A DNA stretch of 64,000 nucleotides from Clostridia bacterium (GTDB taxonomy: Bacteria; Bacillota; Clostridia; Oscillospirales; Acutalibacteraceae), in contig JAFWZR010000003.1 of assembly GCA_017522225.1 (NCBI GenBank), positions 1 to 64,000 on the forward strand, read 5' to 3'. The notes beneath the pieces are model-generated. The model worked only from the letters and a program-made list of their open reading frames with translations, made no database searches and was not told where the DNA came from. Position numbers and translations under genes: made by a program. Shown here piece by piece: positions 7,756 to 17,258 of this stretch. Every line of letters starts with the position of its first letter. Within the stretch, counting starts at the first letter, position 1.

Positions 7756-9849
7756 TTATTTAAGTATATATACCTCGTCAGCCTGAGTTGCGAAGGTGAT
7801 GATGCTTCCGTTTCTTTCAAACTGGATGTCTTTTTTGTCAGATTCTCTTATAACAGATTTTGCTTCTGTAGTTTCGACACTGCATTTTCTTCCCTTTATG
7901 CTCTTGATTTTAACGGAAGAAATCTGCTCGTTATTAAGCTCAGCCGAAACAAGGAAAGCGCCGTCGGCACGGAGGTTTTCAAATGCGGCAGACGACTTTT
8001 TATCCCAGCAGGGGAAGAGTCTGATAACACCCTCGTGGCTTTGCATAAGCATTTCGTTGATTGTTGCGGGGATAGTTGTAAGATGCTCAATTCCGCCACC
8101 GTGGTGTCTGAAAAGTCTGTTGGGCAGGGCAAATTCATTGATGTTCTGATGAATTCCTTCAATCAGGAAGCGGGGATCAACGCCGATTCTTGCACCGCCC
8201 GGAAGGTACGAGTTGGAGCCGTTATCGTCAAGACGGCGGTCATTGATGAAATATGTGTTTCTTGCAATCTTCAACAGCTTCTCGCCCGAATCCAAACCGA
8301 TTTGCGAAGCAGGATAAATGTGCTGAAGACCGACCGTGTTTTCATCTCTCCAACGGATGCCGCGTTTAGAGTAGCGGAAGCAGCGTTTGCCACGCTTTAT
8401 AAATGTCGGGAAGTCGCTTAAGTTTTCGATAATATCCTCCCAGAGGGGATATTTTTCTTTATTGAGTCCAAGCTCCTTTGCCATATCGTAAACGCCGTTG
8501 AACAACAGCTTCACAAGGCCGAGCGAGTTGATTGCATTTACGGCTTCAATCTGATTTTTGTGTGTGAAATAATTGAACTTTTTGCCGCGGTAATACGGAA
8601 TTTCGTGTGCGGCATCGTTTTTGATTACATATCTGCCCTTTTCCCTGACAAGGTAATCCTCCCAGAATGCGGCAACATTCAGGACAAAATTATAGTAGTT
8701 TTCAAGTGCATATTCCTTGTCGTAGGTTGAAAACCAATGCATTATGGGGATAACGCAGGCATAGGCGGCATGGCTCTTCTGACCGAGGAAAAGCACACCG
8801 TGCTCCTTACAGTCAGCCATACTGAAGACGTCGAGTGCCTTCGGACCGAAGCTTACGGGGAAGGCATAGCCCTTACAACCGAAGAAGCCTGCAAATTTTT
8901 CTGCGTAGTCACTCATCTCGTTGACGGGGGTCATATAACCGTCAAACAATTCGGGATGATTGGCGGCAAAGATGCAGTAGTAAGGTGCTTCGTAGTTGTA
9001 ATTCATATGGTAATCTCCCGCCCACGGAAAGAAATCGTCTGTTACAAAGTTGCCGAACAGTCCCGGAGGGAACTCGCGGTTGCCCATACAGATTGCAAGG
9101 AGATAAAGGCTTGAATTGTAAAATTTTTCAATTTCCTTGTCAGCAAGGGTTACCTTGGATGCGGAGAAGAACTTCTGCCATTTTTCCTGTGTACGAATTT
9201 TGTCACGGTCATAGTCACAGCCAATAACCATTCCGATGCCCTTATCGGTATAGTTTTCGCTGTCAAAGTTGCTTACAACCGAGAGGCAATAACGAACAAA
9301 TCTGAATCCGTCTGAAGAGCGGGTACCGAGCTCACGGCAACAAACGGTTACTGCAGAAGTGAGGTCAAGACCTTCGCCCTCAAAGCTGCGTGTGTAGCCG
9401 TTAACACCGTTGTCCGAGAATTCGTAATTGACGGAATTACAGGTGTCGGGCATTTCAAAACAAACGCAAGGAATTTCCGCGTTTTCCGCAACCTTTATTT
9501 CAAAGTAAATAAGGTTTTCGGGTGCGACGAAAAACTCCATTCCTAAGCTGCCGAACTCACACTCGAGAAGTCCCTTGTCGAAATATTGTTTAATATTGTA
9601 TCTGGAAAGATCAATGTTTTTAATCCGCAGACTGCCTACGGTTTTTATACCGCCGTCATTATTTGCACCGGGCGCAAATTTCCAGAAATCACACTTTGAA
9701 AGGTGGATAATCAGGTCGTTGTCATCGTTATTAAAAACAACACCAAGGTCACCGTTACCGCACATCGCACCGGCAGGTATTTTATATAATATTTTGCCGT
9801 CTACAGTGTTTACCGGCTTTGATGTAATTTCGTTAAAATATGTATTCAT
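7756..9849 (-). CDS. GH95-like glycoside hydrolase
   Basis: A 697-residue protein without signal peptide, so probably cytoplasmic. It opens with an N-terminal beta-rich domain (GAMCGNGDLGVVFNNDDN), then an (alpha/alpha)6-barrel. GDYHMNYNYEAPYY near residue 280 matches the GH95 segment in which two Asn assist catalysis, and EMLMQSHEGVIRLFPCW followed by LRADGAFLVSAEL near the C-terminus matches the closing GH95 domain. GH95 enzymes remove alpha-L-fucose or alpha-L-galactose. This protein is shorter than typical GH95 (about 750-800 residues) and diverged, so a different sugar is possible. Start ATG is preceded by GGTGAT. Confidence 0.75.
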   Translation of the reverse strand: MNTYFNEITSKPVNTVDGKILYKIPAGAMCGNGDLGVVFNNDDNDLIIHLSKCDFWKFAPGANNDGGIKTVGSLRIKNIDLSRYNIKQYFDKGLLECEFGSLGMEFFVAPENLIYFEIKVAENAEIPCVCFEMPDTCNSVNYEFSDNGVNGYTRSFEGEGLDLTSAVTVCCRELGTRSSDGFRFVRYCLSVVSNFDSENYTDKGIGMVIGCDYDRDKIRTQEKWQKFFSASKVTLADKEIEKFYNSSLYLLAICMGNREFPPGLFGNFVTDDFFPWAGDYHMNYNYEAPYYCIFAANHPELFDGYMTPVNEMSDYAEKFAGFFGCKGYAFPVSFGPKALDVFSMADCKEHGVLFLGQKSHAAYACVIPIMHWFSTYDKEYALENYYNFVLNVAAFWEDYLVREKGRYVIKNDAAHEIPYYRGKKFNYFTHKNQIEAVNAINSLGLVKLLFNGVYDMAKELGLNKEKYPLWEDIIENLSDFPTFIKRGKRCFRYSKRGIRWRDENTVGLQHIYPASQIGLDSGEKLLKIARNTYFINDRRLDDNGSNSYLPGGARIGVDPRFLIEGIHQNINEFALPNRLFRHHGGGIEHLTTIPATINEMLMQSHEGVIRLFPCWDKKSSAAFENLRADGAFLVSAELNNEQISSVKIKSIKGRKCSVETTEAKSVIRESDKKDIQFERNGSIITFATQADEVYILK

Positions 9850-9872
9850 TGTTTATCACCAACCCTTTGAAT

Positions 9873-9900
9873 ATTATAAAACTATTCTTTTTAAAGTCAA
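9873..9900 (-). promoter_or_regulatory. Promoter of the GH95-like gene
   Basis: On the minus strand: TTGACT (9900-9895), 16 bases, TATAAT (9878-9873), about 25 bases before the start codon. Short leader. Confidence 0.6.
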
Positions 9901-9973
9901 GACAGTCAAACGGTGAATGACACGAAAAATAAATGACAAAAGCATAAGCCGATATGGTAAAGTCTTATGTAAG

Positions 9974-10002
9974 TTGAAATTTTCTCTGTCGGGTGGTATA
10001 AT
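9974..10002 (+). promoter_or_regulatory. Sigma-A promoter of the HD hydrolase / TetM-like operon
   Basis: TTGAAA, 17 bases, TATAAT at 9997-10002 with an extended -10 (TGG). It lies about 50 bases before the start at 10054. Confidence 0.75.
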
Positions 10003-10053
10003 CTTTTTGTTATTTCGGAAAGTAAAAAAGGCGTATTTTTTGGAGAGAAGCTT

Positions 10054-10677
10054 ATGCAAAATGTAAACCCTGAACTGATATCCTACATACAGAAATATGT
10101 TTTTCCGCAGTATGAAAAAAATGACGGCGGACATTCTCTTGACCACGTTGAATATGTTATCAGGCGCAGCTTTACCTTTGCGGAGCAGTTTGAAAGCATT
10201 GATGCGGATATGCTCTATACCGCTGCGGCTTTTCACGATATTGCGCACCACATCGATAAAAAGAATCACGAAAAGCTTTCGGCAGAGATTTTCTTTTCCA
10301 CTCGGGAAATGGAAAGGTTTTTTACCGCGGAGCAAAGATTGACGGTGAAGGAAGCTATTGAGGACCACCGTGCATCGCTTGACGGTGTGCCGCGGAGCGA
10401 TTACGGAAAGATTATTTCGTCAGCCGACCGTTCAACAGATGTTGATGATTTTCTGCGCCGTACTCACGCGTATACATTAAAGCACTTCCCGGCCTGTACT
10501 CAGGAGGAGGCGGTAAGCCGTGCATATACCCATACTTTTGAAAAATACGGCGAGATGGGATACGCAGGTCATTATGTTCAGGATGAAGAGTACAGCCTTT
10601 TCAGAGAAACTGTCAACAGCCTGTTGAAGGATAAAGAAAAATTTAACGAAAGATATAAAGAAATAAACGGCATCTGA
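10054..10677 (+). CDS. HD-domain phosphohydrolase
   Basis: A 207-residue metal-dependent phosphohydrolase of the HD superfamily. The metal ligands are visible in order: GHSLDHVEYV (His, near residue 27), AAFHDIAHH (HD, near 69), EDHRAS (His, near 109) and SSADRSTDVDD (Asp, near 129). Members act on nucleotides or other phosphate esters; the substrate cannot be read from the sequence. The ATG follows GGAGAG by six bases. The TetM-like GTPase starts 11 bases after its stop, so they share a transcript. A nucleotide-related role beside a GTPase is suggestive only. Confidence 0.85.
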   Translation: MQNVNPELISYIQKYVFPQYEKNDGGHSLDHVEYVIRRSFTFAEQFESIDADMLYTAAAFHDIAHHIDKKNHEKLSAEIFFSTREMERFFTAEQRLTVKEAIEDHRASLDGVPRSDYGKIISSADRSTDVDDFLRRTHAYTLKHFPACTQEEAVSRAYTHTFEKYGEMGYAGHYVQDEEYSLFRETVNSLLKDKEKFNERYKEINGI

Positions 10678-10688
10678 GGAGAAGCACA

Positions 10689-12704
10689 ATGTCTGAGGTT
10701 TTTCACAACATAGGAATACTTGCGCACGTTGACTCGGGCAAAACCACACTTACAGAGCAGCTGCTTTACCTTACGGGAGCAATACGGAATGTAGGCAGTG
10801 TTGATGCAGGTACAACGGCAACCGACAGCCTTTCTGTTGAAAAGCAGAGGGGTATATCAGTGCGTACTGCAACGGCTTGTGCCGTGTGGAAGGGCGTTAC
10901 AATCAATATCATTGACACTCCCGGTCATATCGACTTTGCAGGTGAGGTTGAGCGTGCAATTTCCGCACTCGATTATGCGGTTATTATTGTTTCAGCTGTT
11001 GAGGGTGTCCGTGCACATACGGAGAATATTTTAAAGCTTCTTGATGTTGCAAATCTGCCGAGAATAGTTTTTGTCAACAAGACAGACCGAACCGGTTCGG
11101 ATACATCGCGTGTAATAACCGAGCTTGAAGGCATATCCGCGCACGCACATCTTGTGCTCTCGGAGGTGGAAAACGAGGGCACGGAAAACACAAAGGTAAA
11201 AACGATTGACGAGGATGCTTTCAGAGTCTGTGCAACGCAGGCACTTGCGGATATCTGTGACGAAGCGGCAGATGCTTTTCTCAATGACGAAGCACTCCCG
11301 ACCGACAGGGCTGAGACTCTTGTTCGTGAGGCGATTTCGTCCTGTTCGCTTACTCCCGTTGTTTTCGGCAGCGCAAAGTATTCAATCGGTGTCAAAGAGC
11401 TTGCAGATGTGCTTGTCAGATATATGCCCGATTCAAAAAGAAGAGAAACCGAAGATCTGTGCGGAATTGTTTTTAAAATCGAGCACGATAAAACTCTCGG
11501 TAAGGTTTCACATATACGTCTTTTTGGCGGTGAGATTGCTAACCGCGACGAGGTGGAGCTGTTTTCACCAGAAGAAAAGCTTACGGTACAGACGGACGCC
11601 GTTGAGCTTGAAGAAAAACCGCCCGTCAAGGAAAAGGTGTCGCAGATCAAAAAATTCTGCGGTGCAAAAAGCACGGATGTCGGCATTATAAGAAGCGGTG
11701 ATGTTGCCGCAGTCTGCGGTCTGCCGTCAGCGAAAACGGGACATTTCATCGGCTCGCTTGCGGTCAGCGAATCCGCAAGGCTTGTCAATCCGTTTTTACG
11801 CGTCAGGGTAACGCCGTCAGATTCAGATCCTCTTAAAATTCCCGCACTTGCTGCGGCACTCGGCGAGCTTTCGGACGAGGAGCCTTATATCGATGCGAAA
11901 TGGGAAAACGGACAGCAGGAAATCACAATCAGCACCACGGGAAAAATCCAGCTTGAGGTGCTCGGCAATCTTCTGAAGGAGCGCTACAACCTTTCTGCAG
12001 ATTTTTCTCCGCCAACGGTTATTTATAAAGAAACTCCCTCAGGCAAGGGCTTTGCAAAAGCACGTTACACGATGCCGAAGCCGTGTTGGGCGGTTGTTGA
12101 ATTTTTGTTTGAGCCGATGCCCAGAGGCTACGGCGTTTCCTACCACGGCAGACTGCCGTCAAACCAATGCTTTTACAGGTATCAGTCGCACATCCGCACG
12201 TCGTTCAATTCCTGTCTTGAGCAGGGGCTTTACGGCTGGGAGGTGACGGACTTCAAGTGTACGCTTGTTGGCGGTGAGCATCACACCATACATACGCATC
12301 CGCTCGATTTCTTTGTGTGCACACCTATGGCTTTTATGAACGGACTTTCGGAAATCGGTTCTACAATCCTTGAGCCGCTTCTTAAAATCAGAGTTACCGC
12401 GCCCGAGGAGCTTTCGGGCAAGGTTTTTTCGGAGATTATCAAAATGGGCGGAGAGTACGACACTCCCGTTATCCGCTCATCAATTGCAACAATGGAAGCG
12501 ATTGTGCCCGTTGCGACATCAATGAATTTCCCTGAGCGTCTTGCAACATTAGCGTCGGGCAAGGCGGTGCTTTCGCAATCGTTCTACGGTTACCGCGAGT
12601 GCAGAGACGGTGCAGAGCACATCAATCCCAGACGCGGAGTAAATCCCCTTGACCGTTCCAAATGGATTCTGTGGGCAAGAGGCGCATATCAATCGGAAGG
12701 TTGA
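10689..12704 (+). CDS. TetM/EF-G-like translational GTPase, probably not a classic resistance protein
   Basis: A 671-residue ribosome-binding GTPase of the Tet(M)/Tet(O) ribosomal protection family. G motifs: AHVDSGKTTLTE near residue 11, DTPGHIDF near 77, NKTDR near 131; EF-G domains II-V follow (GKIQLEVLGNLLKERY, YHGRLPSNQ). It resembles Tet(M) (639 residues) over the whole length but is longer. The domain IV loop that displaces tetracycline in Tet(M) (YSPVST) reads HHTIHT at residues 531-536, which looks more like the EF-G loop. I infer a housekeeping or stress-related EF-G paralogue, with tetracycline protection doubtful. It is second in an operon with the HD hydrolase. Confidence 0.85.
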   Translation: MSEVFHNIGILAHVDSGKTTLTEQLLYLTGAIRNVGSVDAGTTATDSLSVEKQRGISVRTATACAVWKGVTINIIDTPGHIDFAGEVERAISALDYAVIIVSAVEGVRAHTENILKLLDVANLPRIVFVNKTDRTGSDTSRVITELEGISAHAHLVLSEVENEGTENTKVKTIDEDAFRVCATQALADICDEAADAFLNDEALPTDRAETLVREAISSCSLTPVVFGSAKYSIGVKELADVLVRYMPDSKRRETEDLCGIVFKIEHDKTLGKVSHIRLFGGEIANRDEVELFSPEEKLTVQTDAVELEEKPPVKEKVSQIKKFCGAKSTDVGIIRSGDVAAVCGLPSAKTGHFIGSLAVSESARLVNPFLRVRVTPSDSDPLKIPALAAALGELSDEEPYIDAKWENGQQEITISTTGKIQLEVLGNLLKERYNLSADFSPPTVIYKETPSGKGFAKARYTMPKPCWAVVEFLFEPMPRGYGVSYHGRLPSNQCFYRYQSHIRTSFNSCLEQGLYGWEVTDFKCTLVGGEHHTIHTHPLDFFVCTPMAFMNGLSEIGSTILEPLLKIRVTAPEELSGKVFSEIIKMGGEYDTPVIRSSIATMEAIVPVATSMNFPERLATLASGKAVLSQSFYGYRECRDGAEHINPRRGVNPLDRSKWILWARGAYQSEG

Positions 12705-12795
12705 GGATGTAAAAACATCGCAGGCGACTATGTTTAAACGGAAGATTACGGAGAGCCTGACAACGCTTGATACAGTGTTCCCGGGCAAAAAAGAG

Positions 12796-12824
12796 TTGAC
12801 TATTAAATATAAATATTGTAGAAT
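12796..12824 (+). promoter_or_regulatory. Sigma-A promoter of the DUF6020 / flavoprotein / GtrA operon
   Basis: TTGACT, 17 A/T-rich bases, TAGAAT, about 30 bases before the start at 12855. A near-consensus promoter. Confidence 0.75.
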
Positions 12825-12854
12825 GTAGCTATAATGCGAGAGTAGGTGGCAGAG

Positions 12855-14414
12855 TTGAGCTTTATAAAAACCGGGTTAAATAAACTTTACGGAATCAGCG
12901 GAATTTTGCTTATAGTATATGTTTGTGCAGTGTTTTTTCTTAAGTTTTTTGATACCTATGGCTATGGAGAGATGTTTAAGGTATTCAGAGAAAGTATCAT
13001 AGTACTGGTTGCATCAATTTACTTTTGTCCCAAAATACTCAGATTTTTTGAGCAGAAGAGCTTCAGGTTAAATCGATCCTCGTCAGATAAGGCTGCGTTA
13101 TGGAAGTTTGGCTTTTTTGCTGTTTTTTTTGTATGGTTTTCAATTCGCTATCTTACATTTTATCCGGGTGTTTTTTTTCAGGACAGTATATCACAGTACG
13201 AACAGGCATTAACCGGTAATTATAATGACTGGCATCCGGTTTTGCATACCTTATTGACATTTAAGCTGCCGTTACTTTTAACCGGTGGATGGACAGGTTC
13301 AATTGTCTTGTTTCAGATAACGGTCTTTTCCTTAGTATTGGCGTATTCGTTTAATACCATTCTGATACACTCAAACAAAATATTTACAATTGTGTGTGTT
13401 GTGCTTTTGATGTTGGATAACAGAGTGTTTTCTTTTGCAATATCTGCTCTTAAGGATACCGCGTTTGCTATTTGTGCGCTTTTGCTGATGACTTACGCAA
13501 TGAAGATATATTTTTCAAAGGGTGAGTGGATAAACAAACCGTTAAACATCGGAGCACTTGCGATAGTTCTGATAGTCGCAACAGTTTTACGACACAATGC
13601 TGTTTTGTTTACGGTGCCGTTGATGATTGCTGTGGCAATGTATATCAACAAGAAAAAGCTGTTTTTACTTGTTCTTTGTGCTGTAGTTTTGTTCGCAGGT
13701 ATCAAGGGTCCTTTGTATACTGCCTTGGATGTAGAACAACCGGGCAGCAGGCAGGTTGAAGTGTTGGGATTACCGATGACAGTAATCGGGGCTGTTGCGA
13801 AGTATGATTATGATGCATTGGATGAAGAAACCAAGCAGTTTGTTGATAAGATAGGAGACAGAGATCTTTGGCAGAAATATTGGTACGGTTCATATAATTC
13901 GGTTAAGTTCCTTGATGAGACAAACAACGCTGTTATTGAGGAGTACGGTGTAAAAAAGGTTCTGCCTATGATGGTCAGAGCAATAATAAGCTCACCAATG
14001 AGAGCGTTAACGGGGTTGATAAAGCTGACCTGTGACTTGTATTTTGTAAATTACGAGACAATTTATCTTGAAACAAAAGTAGCAGATAATGATGTCGGAC
14101 TTGAACAACAAGGTCTGCTTCCGTTAAGCAGTATATATGACTACCTCACCTTTTTATTGCCAATCGGACTGTTCAGTACGGGAACTTTGCATTTGTTACT
14201 GATAATTGCTGTTTTATCAAAATGCAAGTTTAAGAAGTTTGCGGATTGGAAAAAAGCTCTGTTTATTTTGCCGATTTTTGCTTATAATTTCGGAACGATG
14301 CTGCTTCTGACAGGGTCAGGAGACTCCCCGAGATTCTTCTTCTATACGGCTCTTCTTGTACCGTGTTCACTTGTGATACTTTTTAACAACGAAGAAAAGG
14401 TGGTTGCTCAATGA
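12855..14414 (+). CDS. DUF6020-type multi-pass membrane protein
   Basis: About 519 residues with roughly a dozen hydrophobic segments. The motif region [15 protein letters not shown] followed by DWHPVLHTL near residues 110-135 is the hallmark I associate with DUF6020, a family in envelope-glycan loci that resembles GT-C glycosyltransferases (extracytoplasmic acidic residues and HP motif). The start is probably TTG at 12855, because AGGTGG lies five bases before it; the GTG at 12846 overlaps that ribosome site. The 3' end overlaps the next start (ATGA). Base composition is more AT-rich than the metabolic genes around it. Likely role: transfer or processing of lipid-linked sugars at the membrane. 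Confidence 0.75.
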   Translation: MSFIKTGLNKLYGISGILLIVYVCAVFFLKFFDTYGYGEMFKVFRESIIVLVASIYFCPKILRFFEQKSFRLNRSSSDKAALWKFGFFAVFFVWFSIRYLTFYPGVFFQDSISQYEQALTGNYNDWHPVLHTLLTFKLPLLLTGGWTGSIVLFQITVFSLVLAYSFNTILIHSNKIFTIVCVVLLMLDNRVFSFAISALKDTAFAICALLLMTYAMKIYFSKGEWINKPLNIGALAIVLIVATVLRHNAVLFTVPLMIAVAMYINKKKLFLLVLCAVVLFAGIKGPLYTALDVEQPGSRQVEVLGLPMTVIGAVAKYDYDALDEETKQFVDKIGDRDLWQKYWYGSYNSVKFLDETNNAVIEEYGVKKVLPMMVRAIISSPMRALTGLIKLTCDLYFVNYETIYLETKVADNDVGLEQQGLLPLSSIYDYLTFLLPIGLFSTGTLHLLLIIAVLSKCKFKKFADWKKALFILPIFAYNFGTMLLLTGSGDSPRFFFYTALLVPCSLVILFNNEEKVVAQ

Positions 14415-15970
14415 AAAAAGTTTTAATTATTGGCGCAGGCCCTGCAGGTCTTACCGCTGCATATGAGTTGAAGGATAAATCAGATGAATACGAAGTAATT
14501 GTTTTTGAAGAAAGTGATTGCATCGGCGGTATATCAAAGACAGTAAATTATAAAGGTAACCGTATGGATATGGGTGGCCATCGCTTCTTTTCAAAGATTC
14601 CTGAAGTAAACGAATGGTGGGAAAAGATGATGCCTACCCAGGGCGCTATGCCGTATGACGATGTTTTACTCAACAGACAGTCAACTGTTGTTCCCGGCGG
14701 CCCCGATCCCGAAAAAGAAGACCGCGTTATGCTGCGCAGAAATCGTTTGTCAAGAATTTTCTTTAACAGTAAGTTCTTTGATTATCCTATATCTCTTAAG
14801 TTTGAAACGATTAAGAATATGGGCTTCGGCACAACCATTGTAGTCGGCTTCAGCTATATCAAGAGTATGCTCTTCAAGCGGGAAGAAAAAACACTTGAAG
14901 ACTTTTATATCAACAGATTCGGCAAGAAGCTTTACTCGATGTTTTTTGAAAACTATACAGAGAATCTCTGGGGAAGACATCCCAGCGAGATTTCACCTGA
15001 ATGGGGCGCACAGCGAGTAAAGGGACTTTCAATCCTTGCTGTTATAAAAGATATATTAGGAAAGATTTTTAACAAAAAGAACCGTAAGGTTGAAACCTCT
15101 TTGATTGAAGAGTTTGCATATCCCAAGCTCGGCCCCGGTCAGCTCTGGGAGCTTGCCGCTATGGAATTTGAGAAAAAGGGCGGCACGATTATTAAAAATG
15201 CAAAGGTCACAAGAATCATAAAAGACGAGAACAATCTGATTACCGGACTTGTATATGAAAAAGACGGACAGGAAACTGAAGTGGCAGGCGACTACATTAT
15301 TTCCTCTATGCCTGTTAAGGATCTTGTTGCAGGAATGAACAATGTTCCTGAAAAGTATTCTGCAATTGCACAGGGACTTCCTTACCGTGATTATATGACG
15401 GTTGGTGTGCTTGTTAAGAAGCTGAAGCTCAAAAACGAAACCAAAACCAAAACAATCGGAAATATTGTTCCTGACAACTGGGTTTATGTTCACGACAAAA
15501 AGGTTGCAATGGGACGTTTCCAGATTTATAACAACTGGTCACCGTATATGGTTAAAAACATAGGCGAAAACATATGGCTCGGTCTGGAATATTTCTGTAA
15601 CGAGGGCGATAAGATGTGGTCTATGTCTGACGAGGATTTCGGTGCAATGGCTGTATCGGAAATGGTTAAGATGGGACTTATTGATAACGAAAGCGAAGTT
15701 CTTGATCGCCATGTTGAGAGAGTTAAGAAAGCATATCCCGCATATTTTGATACCTATGAAAATATGGATGAGCTTAAGGATTACCTTAACACCATTCCCA
15801 ACTTGTTCTGTGTCGGCCGTAACGGACAGCACCGTTATAACAATATTGATCACAGTATGTGTACTTCTTTTGAAACCGTTAAAAACATCCTTTCCGGTGA
15901 TATGACAAAGGATAATATCTGGAATGTCAACACCGAAAAAGAGTACCATGAGGAAAAGCAGAGTAATTGA
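14411..15970 (+). CDS. NAD(P)/FAD-dependent oxidoreductase, UDP-galactopyranose mutase / amine oxidase-like
   Basis: A 519-residue flavoprotein. The N-terminal motif [19 protein letters not shown] binds FAD, followed by [24 protein letters not shown], a segment typical of UDP-galactopyranose-mutase-like and protoporphyrinogen-oxidase-like proteins. The C-terminal [20 protein letters not shown] closes the FAD site and strongly resembles mutase-type enzymes. It overlaps the membrane gene before it by four bases and is followed directly by gtrA. Probable role: making or altering a sugar or lipid donor used by its membrane partners. It is longer than classic Glf (about 370-400 residues), so true mutase activity is uncertain. 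Confidence 0.8.
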   Translation: MKKVLIIGAGPAGLTAAYELKDKSDEYEVIVFEESDCIGGISKTVNYKGNRMDMGGHRFFSKIPEVNEWWEKMMPTQGAMPYDDVLLNRQSTVVPGGPDPEKEDRVMLRRNRLSRIFFNSKFFDYPISLKFETIKNMGFGTTIVVGFSYIKSMLFKREEKTLEDFYINRFGKKLYSMFFENYTENLWGRHPSEISPEWGAQRVKGLSILAVIKDILGKIFNKKNRKVETSLIEEFAYPKLGPGQLWELAAMEFEKKGGTIIKNAKVTRIIKDENNLITGLVYEKDGQETEVAGDYIISSMPVKDLVAGMNNVPEKYSAIAQGLPYRDYMTVGVLVKKLKLKNETKTKTIGNIVPDNWVYVHDKKVAMGRFQIYNNWSPYMVKNIGENIWLGLEYFCNEGDKMWSMSDEDFGAMAVSEMVKMGLIDNESEVLDRHVERVKKAYPAYFDTYENMDELKDYLNTIPNLFCVGRNGQHRYNNIDHSMCTSFETVKNILSGDMTKDNIWNVNTEKEYHEEKQSN

Positions 15971-15972
15971 AT

Positions 15973-16419
15973 ATGAAAGAGTTTTTTGAGTTACTTAAAA
16001 GATTTGATCTTAAGGGAATATTTATTACTCCTACAACGAACGGATTTCTGCAGTTCTTCAGATATGTGTTTGTCGGAGGAATTGCGACTGTTGCGGACTG
16101 GTCAGTTCTGGCGTTTGTGACAGAGGTGTTAAAGGTTCATCATCTGATATCATCGGTGGTATCTTTTGTTGCAGGCTTAATTGTAAACTTCTTCCTTTCA
16201 AAGCTGCTTGTGTTTAAGGCAAGCGAAGCAAAAACAAATCCTATGATGGAATTTGTCGGTTATGCCGTTATCGGTGTGGTGGGCTTAGGCCTTACGGAAT
16301 TGATTTTGTTCCTGCTGACGGACAAGGCAGGCTTGCATTATATGATATCAAAGGTAGTTGCGACAGCAGTAGTTCTTGTGTGGAACTATGTTGCAAGAAA
16401 AAAAGTATTATATAAATAA
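15973..16419 (+). CDS. GtrA family membrane protein
   Basis: A 148-residue protein with four hydrophobic segments in the GtrA pattern: FFRYVFVGGIATVADW near residue 22, then a membrane segment ending LIVNFFLSKLLVF, and the closing VVLVWNYVARKKVLYK. GtrA proteins are thought to flip or present lipid-linked sugars (such as undecaprenyl-phosphate sugars) for surface glycan modification. A TTG at 15967, overlapping the upstream stop, is an alternative start; neither has a strong ribosome site. It is the third gene of the envelope operon. Confidence 0.9.
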   Translation: MKEFFELLKRFDLKGIFITPTTNGFLQFFRYVFVGGIATVADWSVLAFVTEVLKVHHLISSVVSFVAGLIVNFFLSKLLVFKASEAKTNPMMEFVGYAVIGVVGLGLTELILFLLTDKAGLHYMISKVVATAVVLVWNYVARKKVLYK

Positions 16420-16420
16420 C

Positions 16421-16457
16421 AAAAAACACGCTGTTTGCATCGACAGCGTGTTTTTTT
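16421..16457 (+). terminator. Intrinsic terminator after gtrA
   Basis: ACACGCTGT pairs with ACAGCGTGT across an eight-base loop, followed by eight T. It ends the envelope operon just before the promoter of the next gene. Confidence 0.9.
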
Positions 16458-16463
16458 ATGCGG

Positions 16464-16492
16464 TTGCACAGGTGTTTTTTATATGATATAAT
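16464..16492 (+). promoter_or_regulatory. Sigma-A promoter of the HAD phosphatase gene
   Basis: TTGCAC, 17 bases, TATAAT at 16487-16492 with TGA in front (extended -10), about 25 bases before the start codon. Confidence 0.7.
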
Positions 16493-16517
16493 TTCGTGTA
16501 GATTATGGGGTGAGGTT

Positions 16518-17258
16518 ATGAAAATTATCGGCAGTGATTATGACGGAACGCTGAATTACGGCGGTATAGATGAAGAGAAAAAGTCGGCAATTGCAGAATG
16601 GAGAAATGCGGGCAACCTGTTTGCGCTTGTCAGCGGAAGAGGACCCGGCAGCGTTCTTGAGCTTTATGAAGAAAAGCAGTTCGGCTGTGATTATCTTGTT
16701 GCAAACAACGGTGCGGTTATACTGAAAACTGACGGAACGGTTGTGTCTGAAATAAGGTGCGACGGCAGCATTGCCATACCTCTTGTGAAGCATCTTTTTG
16801 CTCAGGGGTGTACCTGGGCACAGGTGCATACGGCATTCGACTGCAGAGTTTTTGCTGACAAGGACGATTGCACGGAGCCGTTTCATTACACATTGGAAAC
16901 CTTGCCTGAAATTCCGTATTTTACGCAGGTGAATACTCAGCTTCCTGATTTTGACACCTGTGCAAGCGTTACGGCAAGTGTGCGTGAGGCTTTCGGTGAC
17001 AAGCTTAACCCATTACAGAACGGTGAATGCATTGATATAATCCGTGAGGATATGGACAAGGCAAAGGGACTGTATGCGCTTATGGAGCTTGTCGGTGCAG
17101 GGTATGAGGACATAATCACCGTGGGTGATAACATCAACGACAGGCATATGATTGCAGAGTTCAGATCATACGCTATGGAAAATGCGGTTGACGAAATAAA
17201 GGCTATTGCAGATTTTATTACACCGAGTGTGACGGAGCTTATAAAAAGAGAGCTTTAA
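16518..17258 (+). CDS. HAD-superfamily (Cof-type) phosphatase
   Basis: A 246-residue hydrolase of the Cof/type IIB HAD group. Motif I is IGSDYDGTLNYGG at the N-terminus with the two Asp; ALVSGRGPG near residue 34 is motif II; DKAKGLYAL near 180 gives the Lys of motif III; ITVGDNINDRHMI near 200 is motif IV. These enzymes dephosphorylate sugar phosphates or cofactors such as FMN and PLP; the substrate is unknown. The frame extends upstream to 16458, but the ATG at 16518 has GTGAGG in front and begins at the conserved strand. Its last four bases overlap a small convergent gene on the other strand. Confidence 0.85.
   Translation: MKIIGSDYDGTLNYGGIDEEKKSAIAEWRNAGNLFALVSGRGPGSVLELYEEKQFGCDYLVANNGAVILKTDGTVVSEIRCDGSIAIPLVKHLFAQGCTWAQVHTAFDCRVFADKDDCTEPFHYTLETLPEIPYFTQVNTQLPDFDTCASVTASVREAFGDKLNPLQNGECIDIIREDMDKAKGLYALMELVGAGYEDIITVGDNINDRHMIAEFRSYAMENAVDEIKAIADFITPSVTELIKREL

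Noticed and set aside
7741..8421. A 226-codon plus-strand frame
   Set aside because: It is the antisense of the C-terminus of the GH95-like gene and starts inside the terminator hairpin.
10973..11788. A 271-codon open frame on the minus strand
   Set aside because: It lies fully inside the TetM-like gene on the other strand, is very rich in Ser and Thr as expected from an antisense frame, and has no ribosome site.
10689..12704. Calling this a tetracycline resistance gene
   Set aside because: The overall family fits, but the drug-site loop of domain IV is not conserved, so resistance cannot be claimed from the sequence.
12730..12828. A 32-codon ORF after the TetM-like gene
   Set aside because: It has no ribosome site and runs through the promoter of the next operon.
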